Source of the DNA: Coemansia sp. RSA 1804
Lineage: Eukaryota > Kickxellomycota > Kickxellomycetes > Kickxellales > Kickxellaceae
Length of the DNA stretch: 19,456 nt
Assembly (NCBI GenBank): GCA_027578815.1
Contig: JANBTH010000358.1
Coordinates: 1 to 19,456 of the forward strand
Direction: 5' to 3'
Under the pieces are notes generated by a model. That model saw only the letters and a program-made list of their open reading frames with translations. It was not told the origin of the DNA and searched no databases. Position 1 is the stretch's first letter. Each line of letters opens with the position of its first letter. The translations under genes and the position numbers were made by a program. This document shows, one piece after another, positions 1-7,475 of the stretch.

Positions 1-737
1 TCCTCTTTTTTATTTCTTGAATTTCACGAGTAAACCGCGGTAGTATTATTACTGTCTGTGCTGCATGGCATTGTTTGAAAAAGTAGTATTGCGTGTAGCG
101 GGATATGTTAGAGAACTTTGAAAGTTGATTCTGTTGAAAATAAGAAGATGAAGATTGGCTCGTGAATCCTCTTGTTGCACCAGCGGATCAAAGGAAATAC
201 ACTGGATCTGATGCCAGGCAAACGTAGAGAACCACACAAGCACCCGCGCGTGGATCTAAGCAAAGAGCTGTGCCGGATTCACCATCTCATACCCTAATGC
301 TATGTAACTATTGATTCCTTTGCTTTCAAACATTGAAGTCTACATATGCCACTCTAGATTACAAAGAAACTTCAGCGGTTCGAAGGCAACATTTCCTGAT
401 CGCTTAGCTCCACATAGTTTCAGCTGCAGTTATTGCTGTAGTAAGATGTTACCCAGGTCTTTTCCATCCGTATGAAGGTGGTTTAAATTAAGGTACAAAA
501 TTATTGTGTTATTTTAACAGCAAAGTTTTCATATGTAGTTGATACATGCAATGTTGTATGCTCTTCATTCAAACTGCAAGATACTAAACATGCAATTATT
601 TCCTTTCTATGTGCTTTTCTCCTCCATGCTCTGTCTTTTATGATGCTAAACCAATAGCGTTAACCGACCCATCGAAAACGCATTGTTTGCAAATGCAACC
701 TACTCTTGTTCAAACAATCGACTCTAACCTGATAATG
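1..737. other. Left-edge non-coding stretch
   Basis: This AT-rich stretch lies downstream of the stop codon of the minus-strand fnIII/coiled-coil gene and runs to the window edge. The short open frames here show no recognisable domain. No tRNA fold was found. A TTTATT at 9-14 would read AATAAA on the minus strand, but it lies over 700 nt past the stop and cannot be confidently assigned to that gene. The part closest to 737 should contain the gene's 3' UTR. Confidence 0.5.
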
Positions 738-3700
738 CTAATTTGGATTCTTTTTACCATCGCTTTTTTGTGTCTGCTGATCTGCCGACGCTGTGTCCCA
801 GAAGGCCCGGTTGTGGTATAGCGACTCGCCAAACGAAAATGGATGAGCGGTCTCTTGAGACATGCGGGGCGGGTTGAGTGGGTAAAAGGTGGCGGGCGGA
901 GGCTTTGGAGATAGCGGCGCACCCACGCGTTTTCTATTTGGCGCTCCTATCGGTTCCACATGCGGCCGCTGCTCTCCGGCCAAAGCATGCACAGCCATTG
1001 GGCGGTACGATCCAAGTAGTTCGCTTGAAAGCCGAAGCGGTGGCTGCTGTTCTGCTGGTGTGCCGCCATGCAAGGACATTGACCCAAGCTCGCTTGTCGC
1101 CGTTTCTCCACCAGGCGATATATAGTGCTCGGCGACTGTGCTGTTTCGTCCAGACTCTTTGCCACTTAGCGATCCATGGCTAACCGTCACACTTCCAGTC
1201 ATTCTATGAGAGTCATCTGCATCGAACAGACCATCTCTGTCACCAATTTCAAGAGAGTTAAACCGCAAGTGCTGCGATCTGTCCTCAAACCGGCGCAAAG
1301 ACGTATCTTGGCCCAGACTGTCAGCAGACTCAGAAAACATCCGCCCGAGTGCGTTATGGCCATTACGTGAAGACATGTCATTTGAAAACATCGTATGCGA
1401 CGGTGTATCCACGGACTGTCGCAGCTTAATGGAGTCGCCTTGTAAAATCGACGTGCTGTATTGGCTGTACGCCTTGCGGCCAGAGCGCTCGGGAGTCGGA
1501 TACGCAAGATCGGTATCCTTCAGAATGCTTAAGGCGCTTGCTTCAGCAGTGTTTGTGGCCTGTGTTGTAGGAGAGACTATTTCATTGTCCCAGTACGCGA
1601 CATGGTTCAAACGACTAGTCGGATCAAGACCTCTGGGTGCGGAGACTGTATGCCTACCAAACTCACTAGATATAGTGCCAATGGAACTCGACAGCGGCAT
1701 AGCACCGCTTTCAAATGCACCTGTGGTTCCAAGCCCAGCTGAGGAAGTGATTCCAGGGGTCGCAGCAGCTGCAGTCCCAGAAATCAATGGACTTCTGCGC
1801 CCCCACAGAGAGTACATATCACTGAACTCTGCACTATGCCTCGAAGCTGCAGAGTCTCCGGTAACTGCTCCGTAAGCAGGTTGTGCTGTTGAGCGCTGTG
1901 AAGCAGGTTTGCAGGATGAAGAGAATCCATCCGTGTGAGGCACAAGTGCACTGTCTGCAAAAGACGACGACCGAATGTGCTTGCTACCGGCCGCACTAAC
2001 CGCATCGACGCTTCTTCTACCGGCAGCACCGCCATAGACATTTCTATCCATTGTAAAAGAGCTGTTGCTGGCTGGCATCCATCTTGAAGAAACCAGGACA
2101 TTTGGATAACCGTGCGTCGGCGCAGTGCTGCTCCCAGCTACGCCTGCAATATTTGCACCGCTAAGCCGATACGATGGCAGAAAAGCAGCTGACGGACGGG
2201 TCATCTCCATACTGCTGTTGACATGTAGAGAAGGCGAAGGTGGTGGACGACGGCTAGACGCCTCCATTTCTAGCTTTTGTCTTTTGGAGGTAGCTTCCTT
2301 GAGCTGTGGAACAAGTGCGTCCATCTCGCTTTGCAGCTCTTCCACGCGTGTCTTCATCTCCTTTTGAATCTCGATCTTCTGCCGCCGCCTCCTTTCGCTC
2401 TCTTTCACTTTGGAATCTAGCGCAGTATTTTTCTTTTCCTGTGCCTTCAGCTCTGTACGCTTCGACTTTAGCTTTGCTGAGAGCTCAGAGTGCTGTTTGG
2501 AAAGATCATCCAGACGCGACTTTGCCTTTTCAACCTCCATTTTAAGCATGTCGATAGTTGATTTGAGCTCTGTTTGTTTCTGATCGTGATCCCGACGCTC
2601 GCGCTCCATGGTTGTTTCAAGGGCCTTTGCGTTGCGCTTGTACTTTTCAGCCTGTCTCTCCTGATCCTTTATGTGGTCTAGCGCTTTTTGCTTCCGTGTG
2701 CGAACCATTGAGATATCCTTTTCAAGCTGCAGTTTCTCCTTATCCAGCTGACGCTTCTCTGCCTCAAGCTCGCGTATCTTTTCACGCTGTCCTGATCTTG
2801 CGCTCTCCTCCTCCTTGCGACGGGCACGAAGAACTGAGATTTCTTTCTGCAGCTGTGTACGCTCTTGTTCTGATTGTGCCTTCAGCGATGATATATTGTC
2901 CTCCAACTGCTTGATGGCTCGCTGCGAAGCACCGATCTCCTCATATAGATGTTCAATGTCAACTGGCGTGGTTTCAGTCGATTCGCGTCTGTCGGTGACA
3001 CGGCCTCCATCAGTTACATCGTCCTCTTTGGCGGCATGTGTGCTGACAAACACTGGTAGCGATGGGGCTCGCCCACGGCTTTTGGATATTGCCCATACAC
3101 GCAGCTGATGCATTGAGGCCGGATTCAATCCCTGAATCCTTGCAAGTCCGTCTTCTGGCTTGCAATGCCCGACAATATGCCCATCGACCTCGATCTCGTA
3201 CCGCGATACACGTGCTTCAGGCAGTGCCTTTCGGTCTATTGTGAGAAATCTGCCAATGTTTAATGCGGTGACGACACTAGCGTTCATATGGCCAGATCCG
3301 AGGCTAGTAGCGTTGCTTGGCCGAGTGGGAGATTGTTCGTTTCCATGTGTTGCTGAATGCTGCATATGCATCGTTTGAGGAGCTGTTGCTTGTATAGTGG
3401 CTGTAGATCCGGTGTTTTCCAACGCTGATGTGCTAGGAAAAGTATTTTGCTTCGATGCTGAATGGTCAGCCAAACCACCATGCAACGCTATGGTGCCAGA
3501 GGAAGCTGAGGAATCAAGCTCTGGCACAATCAAGCTGCTGTAGCCAGGGAGATGCGACCAACAGATCACCACACTCGTATCCGATACTTCTACAATGCTT
3601 AGACGAGGCGGAATTGGCGGAATAATGCCCAGCAGCAGGCACATCGGATCCAGCAAACGCTCAAGCTTTTTGGAGTTTTGATAGATAAGCCAGAGTATGC

Positions 3701-4355
3701 CAAACGATGTGCAATAAGCAGCAATCGGAGCCTGCAAATATTCAGGCAGAATCTCGCACCAAGGCGAGTGCATTCTCGTCAGGCTCATCAGCGCGGTTAT
3801 TGCCCAACCCTTGGCATCCAGGCCATGTATGCCCCTAACCAGCAGCATGCACACAACAATTGTCGAGAATAGCGATGTTGCAGACAGAGGTATGAGGTAA
3901 AACATAGCCACATTGATGATAGTCATGGACACTGTTAGGGCAGCAAAAAGAAGAATCGACACACCAAAGGCCTGCACAAACACCGAGAATGAGAAAAAGG
4001 TAAATACAAGCCATTCAGCTGGCATATGCAGGTCCATGATGTCAAAGAGAGAGACACCGAACCACGCTACAAATGCAGCAGTTGCACGGTGCCGGACAAA
4101 AAACAGAAGAATCTGGTCCCACCACATCTCCAATAGCCTTGCAACATCGCTTTCCTCGGCTATTCCACTGTTGTCCGTGGACGGATAAGGTGTTTGGGTG
4201 GATTGGTGCGCTTGGTAGCCCTTGCCACCTTCCAGGCTTTGTGCTGGCATGCATCCATGTTCTGTGCTTGCTGTCTTCTGCGACGAGGCTGAAGCTGCTG
4301 CCTCATTTGATATCGCCGCCGCTGCCGATGCTGGTGCCTGCTTCCCGGACTGCAT
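738..4355 (-). CDS. Membrane-anchored fibronectin type III / coiled-coil protein
   Basis: This 1205-residue protein has four visible regions. Residues 1-75 are Ala/Ser-rich and probably disordered. Residues 80-230 hold several hydrophobic segments (roughly 83-103, 113-150, 152-173 and 208-226). A fibronectin III-like fold follows: a first half near 248-270 (PPIPPRLSIVEVSDTSVVIC) and a second near 384-440 ending in LRVWAISKSRG. The halves are separated by about 100 Ser/Thr-rich residues. Residues 465-698 form a long charged coiled coil, and 700-1205 is a Ser-rich disordered tail. The ATG is directly preceded by an in-frame TGA, so this frame cannot extend upstream. The architecture resembles conserved fungal proteins of unknown role that combine membrane segments, fnIII and a coiled coil; a scaffold or tether at a membrane is inference. 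It is divergent from the heme gene. The gene model is good, the function unknown. Confidence 0.8.
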   Translation of the reverse strand: MQSGKQAPASAAAAISNEAAASASSQKTASTEHGCMPAQSLEGGKGYQAHQSTQTPYPSTDNSGIAEESDVARLLEMWWDQILLFFVRHRATAAFVAWFGVSLFDIMDLHMPAEWLVFTFFSFSVFVQAFGVSILLFAALTVSMTIINVAMFYLIPLSATSLFSTIVVCMLLVRGIHGLDAKGWAITALMSLTRMHSPWCEILPEYLQAPIAAYCTSFGILWLIYQNSKKLERLLDPMCLLLGIIPPIPPRLSIVEVSDTSVVICWSHLPGYSSLIVPELDSSASSGTIALHGGLADHSASKQNTFPSTSALENTGSTATIQATAPQTMHMQHSATHGNEQSPTRPSNATSLGSGHMNASVVTALNIGRFLTIDRKALPEARVSRYEIEVDGHIVGHCKPEDGLARIQGLNPASMHQLRVWAISKSRGRAPSLPVFVSTHAAKEDDVTDGGRVTDRRESTETTPVDIEHLYEEIGASQRAIKQLEDNISSLKAQSEQERTQLQKEISVLRARRKEEESARSGQREKIRELEAEKRQLDKEKLQLEKDISMVRTRKQKALDHIKDQERQAEKYKRNAKALETTMERERRDHDQKQTELKSTIDMLKMEVEKAKSRLDDLSKQHSELSAKLKSKRTELKAQEKKNTALDSKVKESERRRRQKIEIQKEMKTRVEELQSEMDALVPQLKEATSKRQKLEMEASSRRPPPSPSLHVNSSMEMTRPSAAFLPSYRLSGANIAGVAGSSTAPTHGYPNVLVSSRWMPASNSSFTMDRNVYGGAAGRRSVDAVSAAGSKHIRSSSFADSALVPHTDGFSSSCKPASQRSTAQPAYGAVTGDSAASRHSAEFSDMYSLWGRRSPLISGTAAAATPGITSSAGLGTTGAFESGAMPLSSSIGTISSEFGRHTVSAPRGLDPTSRLNHVAYWDNEIVSPTTQATNTAEASALSILKDTDLAYPTPERSGRKAYSQYSTSILQGDSIKLRQSVDTPSHTMFSNDMSSRNGHNALGRMFSESADSLGQDTSLRRFEDRSQHLRFNSLEIGDRDGLFDADDSHRMTGSVTVSHGSLSGKESGRNSTVAEHYISPGGETATSELGSMSLHGGTPAEQQPPLRLSSELLGSYRPMAVHALAGEQRPHVEPIGAPNRKRVGAPLSPKPPPATFYPLNPPRMSQETAHPFSFGESLYHNRAFWDTASADQQTQKSDGKKNPN

Positions 4356-4915
4356 TCAAGTACGTCGATAAGGCAAATTCGGGGGCGGCACAGGCGTCCT
4401 AATGCAATTCCTTGCCTTGTTTCCCTGTGACTGACGAGGGTTGCAGACGCAGTAGCAATTGTGAGTATGTGCTAGTTCCTCCAAAGCGACTAGGTGTCGC
4501 AGAATATCAAACAGGTAGTATAGTGTTGAACTCTGTCCCTTAGAGTGCTGAATTGCTGCTGGTGTGTAAAAGGCAAAAAAGGGAGAAAACAAAGACTTTA
4601 TAATTTAAGAATAGAAAATGAGGCCAAAGAATTAAAAATGAAGAGACATGCACAAAAGGTCGTTCTATCAAAATCCCGTTCTTTCACCAAAAACAAAGAA
4701 GCCGAAAAGGGCCACTTTTCTGGTTAACGCTTAAAGTTACTGTTTTTTATTTTGCACACACTAACAATTTTGCACTAAAAATAAAACAAAAAAAGCACTT
4801 TGTGGATAACTTTTCCTTTTTCTTTCTTTCTACAATAGAAAGATTCGATCCCTGCTTTTTATTTTGCTCACTAGCCTGTTGTTGGCCATTTCAAATCACC
4901 GTAAAGATAAATCGA
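4356..4915. promoter_or_regulatory. Bidirectional promoter region (fnIII gene / PPOX)
   Basis: About 560 bp separate the two divergent start codons, so the stretch must hold both promoters and leaders. The PPOX side has an A/T-rich block (about 4735-4800) followed by a pyrimidine tract (4810-4840) that probably lies in the leader. A small inverted repeat GCGAC-TAGGT-GTCGC sits at 4486-4500. I saw no CCAAT box, which might have been expected for Hap-type control of a heme gene. Transcription starts cannot be placed. Confidence 0.6.
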
Positions 4916-6502
4916 ATGGCGGCTACGATTTCTGTTCTTGGCGGAGGAATAAGCGGCCTTAGCGCGGCCTGGTATCTGTCCCAGAAGTTGCCGCCAACTG
5001 TAAAAGTGCAGCTCATTGAGGGTTCTTCGCGACTAGGTGGCTGGGTGCGGTCGGAAATCCGCCAGGCTGGAGGAGCGTCTTTCCTTGCGGAAAAGGGGCC
5101 GCGCACTCTGCGCACTGGGAGCTCGCGTGAGGCACTAGCTGTTCTGGAGCTCGTGGACGATCTCGATCTGCGGTCGCAGGTTGTCGCGGTGTCGAAGATG
5201 TCTGCAGCAGCACGGAACCGATACATATACTTCAACGGAGAGCTCAACTGTATGCCAAGCGGCCTGGCATCGCTGCTGACTGGTCTTCCCCCTGCTGTCC
5301 GGTGTCTACCACGAGGGATCTTTCACGATCTGATAACGCCTAAAAACACGCCAGAAGGCAGCACTGACGAATCAGTCCACAGCTTTGTCAGCCGACGCTT
5401 TGGCGAGGAGGTGGACGACAACCTGGCCTCTGCTGTGATGCATGGAATCTACGCCGCCGACACCAAGGAGCTTAGTGCCCGCGCACTTCTCTACCCATTC
5501 TGGCTTGCTGACCACACAGGAAAAACAGGCGTTATCAGGGGGTTGCGCAGAGTGGCAAAGCTGTCCCGTGCCAACAGCGCACGCTTTTCAGTCCGCGACA
5601 GCATGGAGAGACAGGACAATGAGAGTCGTCGCGCCAAAGCCCCCGAGTTCTGGGAAATGATTGATGAGGCAAGCATGTACTCGTTTCGCAATGGGATGCA
5701 GACGCTGACAGAGGGGTTGGTCAGCAAGCTGCGACTGCGGCCTAGCGTGGAGATCATTGCTGGCCAGGCGGTAACAAAAATTCAACAAGGAACAGACGGA
5801 ATGGCCGAGGTTGTCCTTGCAAACGGACAGATACTGTCTGCAAACCATATCATCAACACGCTGCCGCTGCACTGTCTTCGGGATATTCTTGGCGATGTGC
5901 GCCCAAGCTCTCTTGTTGAGAACACGCCATATGCCGATGTGGCTGTGGTTAATGTCACATATCTCGCAAAGCAGATTGAGCCAGTCGATGGTTTTGGATA
6001 TCTTGTTCCGCGCGCCTCAGCCGGCGACTCCAAGGCTTTGGGCGTGGTCTTTGACTCTCGGGCACTGCCGGCACAGGACGGCGATGCAGGCATATCACGA
6101 CTAACCGTCATGCTTGGCGGGCCACGATTCAAGGGTATTTTTGGCGACCCGGACAGCGTGTCCAGCACTGTTCTAGAAGACGCTGCATTGGAAACCATTC
6201 GCAACCAGCTCGGGATCCAGATGGCTCCAGCAGATGTTGATGCAACGCTTGGCAGAAGATGCATTCCCTCGTACACAGTCGGCTATGTTGACAGGCTGAA
6301 GAACATGCACGAGTGGGTGAAGAGCCAGCTCAACGGCCGCATGAGTGTTGCTGGTGCTGCGTACGGCGGCCCAGCTGTGCCCCAGTGCATCCTCAACACC
6401 CGCGATCTGGTGAACCGCCACCTGAATTTGGATGCCTTGGATACTCCTCAAAACGTCACGGGGCTGGAGGAGATTATAAGCAACTTTGAGTACAGAAAGT
6501 GA
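4916..6502 (+). CDS. HEM14: Protoporphyrinogen oxidase (PPOX)
   Basis: This enzyme oxidises protoporphyrinogen IX to protoporphyrin IX with FAD and oxygen, the penultimate step of heme synthesis. It normally sits on the outer face of the mitochondrial inner membrane. The 528-residue product has the full family length. At the N terminus is the FAD-binding loop GGGISG (residues 9-14), followed by the acidic ribose-binding E35 in LIEGSSRLGGWV and the conserved GPRTLRT at 61-67. The C terminus carries the second FAD signature around AAYGGPAVPQC (481-491). The frame stays open upstream to 4802 but only a GTG is available there; ATG 4916 is the first in-frame ATG and puts the Rossmann loop at the usual distance from the N terminus. 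No cleavable presequence is obvious, as is typical for the family. No introns. Confidence 0.96.
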   Translation: MAATISVLGGGISGLSAAWYLSQKLPPTVKVQLIEGSSRLGGWVRSEIRQAGGASFLAEKGPRTLRTGSSREALAVLELVDDLDLRSQVVAVSKMSAAARNRYIYFNGELNCMPSGLASLLTGLPPAVRCLPRGIFHDLITPKNTPEGSTDESVHSFVSRRFGEEVDDNLASAVMHGIYAADTKELSARALLYPFWLADHTGKTGVIRGLRRVAKLSRANSARFSVRDSMERQDNESRRAKAPEFWEMIDEASMYSFRNGMQTLTEGLVSKLRLRPSVEIIAGQAVTKIQQGTDGMAEVVLANGQILSANHIINTLPLHCLRDILGDVRPSSLVENTPYADVAVVNVTYLAKQIEPVDGFGYLVPRASAGDSKALGVVFDSRALPAQDGDAGISRLTVMLGGPRFKGIFGDPDSVSSTVLEDAALETIRNQLGIQMAPADVDATLGRRCIPSYTVGYVDRLKNMHEWVKSQLNGRMSVAGAAYGGPAVPQCILNTRDLVNRHLNLDALDTPQNVTGLEEIISNFEYRK

Positions 6503-6514
6503 TTCAATCGTCAA

Positions 6515-6520
6515 AATAAA
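6515..6520 (+). terminator. AATAAA polyadenylation signal of PPOX
   Basis: A canonical AATAAA lies 13 nt after the PPOX stop codon, with T-rich sequence (around 6548-6563) downstream. This implies a very short 3' UTR. The motif is clear; use of the site is inferred. Confidence 0.6.
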
Positions 6521-7205
6521 CACGTTTTGCGCAATGGCCAGCGATTGTTTTGTGGTATTTATTAATTACAGTTACAGGTACAAAACAATGCTATATGCAA
6601 AATATACAGCTACAAAAAAATACATATATCTGGCTCTTTAAAACCCCAGAAGAATGCCCTCAAAACATTCTATCTGCGCTGCACAAGTTACGACCAGAGC
6701 AACCAGATAACCAAGACGTTGGCATTCAGCACATGCCTTGCAAAACAGCAACCGCTTTCCTCTTGCTAGGAACTCATGCAATAGTATGTATATACATACG
6801 CCAGAAGCGCTAAACAGCCATGACCAACCTAGAGAATAGTAATCGGAAAGCAGAGCAATATTGCTTTTAGTTTGTTGCAGTTGAAATACAAATAAAAACA
6901 GCACCGCATCTATCTGCTAGTATTAGCAGCCACAGAGTGCACTTGGATCAGAAGACTGAGTTTGGCTTAACTCCTTGCATCGTGTCGACATTGAATTGTC
7001 TCCGCCTGGGGCGGCAAGGTTCATCACATGTAGTGCACTAGTGCTCTAGTTTGTCAAAAGACCAAAACATACCTTGACTTTATAGTATCAAAAACTAAAG
7101 AACCGAATGAATAAAAAGACCTGAAGGTAAAGGAAAAGAAGCGGGATGCGTGGACACGACAACAAAAAGCCGTTTAAATCTTCAAAAAGCATGTCGCTGG
7201 AGGAG

Positions 7206-7217
7206 TGAAAAATTTTC
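7206..7217 (+). promoter_or_regulatory. RRPE-like element upstream of NCA2
   Basis: TGAAAAATTTTC matches the ribosomal RNA processing element described in yeast, which is bound by Stb3 and is enriched upstream of ribosome-biogenesis genes. It lies about 260 bp upstream of the preferred NCA2 start. It also sits within the inverted repeat GTGAA-N9-TTCAC (7205-7223). Function in this organism is inference, because A/T tracts of this kind can occur by chance. Confidence 0.35.
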
Positions 7218-7271
7218 GTTCACCAAATTCTGAGGTCGAAAACCATCGCTTGTTTAGAGATTGATTGGGCG

Positions 7272-7304
7272 ACGGCTCAGTCTGAAGAAAGACCATCGAG
7301 CCGT
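7272..7304 (+). other. Two-step stem-loop upstream of NCA2
   Basis: ACGGCTC (7272-7278) pairs perfectly with GAGCCGT (7298-7304). Inside it, GTCT (7280-7283) pairs with AGAC (7290-7293) around the loop GAAGAA, leaving an asymmetric 1/4 internal loop. It would fall in the NCA2 leader or core promoter, depending on the transcription start. It could act as an RNA hairpin or as a DNA dyad; nothing known matches it. Confidence 0.4.
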
Positions 7305-7475
7305 TTGAGATCACTTTAGAGATCCATCAATGCGGTGGTTGAATCGAGTGATATCATCATGAGAATGTCCATGTTTTCTTTTCTTTTCTTGTTTAACTCG
7401 CCTGGGATCATTTATATTTTTGGTTTCTTGCTTTTCTTTTCTCTTTTCTTTTTGGCTCATATATTGGAAAGGCAA

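Larger units (their letters stand above)
6521..7475. promoter_or_regulatory. PPOX-NCA2 intergenic region
   Basis: About 950 bp without a supportable gene. It should hold the PPOX 3' end and the NCA2 promoter and leader. It includes a 6-bp hairpin (6914-6929, loop GTAT), overlapping palindromes TAGTGCACTA and CACTAGTG (7031-7043), an RRPE-like TGAAAAATTTTC (7206-7217), a two-step stem-loop (7272-7304), a 10-codon ATG uORF (7330-7362) and a T/C-rich tract (7371-7457). The ORF at 6550-6813 shows no protein-like features and was not called. Confidence 0.6.

Noticed and set aside
377..387. tRNA B-box-like GGTTCGAAGGC
   Set aside because: The last two positions do not fit the B box, there is no A box at the right distance, and no cloverleaf or acceptor pairing could be drawn.
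4802..4915. N-terminal extension of PPOX
   Set aside because: It has only a GTG start, is encoded by a T/C-rich leader, and would place the FAD-binding loop unusually far from the N terminus.
7234..7244. Second B-box-like GGTCGAAAACC
   Set aside because: It lacks the second T of GGTTCGA and has no A box or cloverleaf around it.
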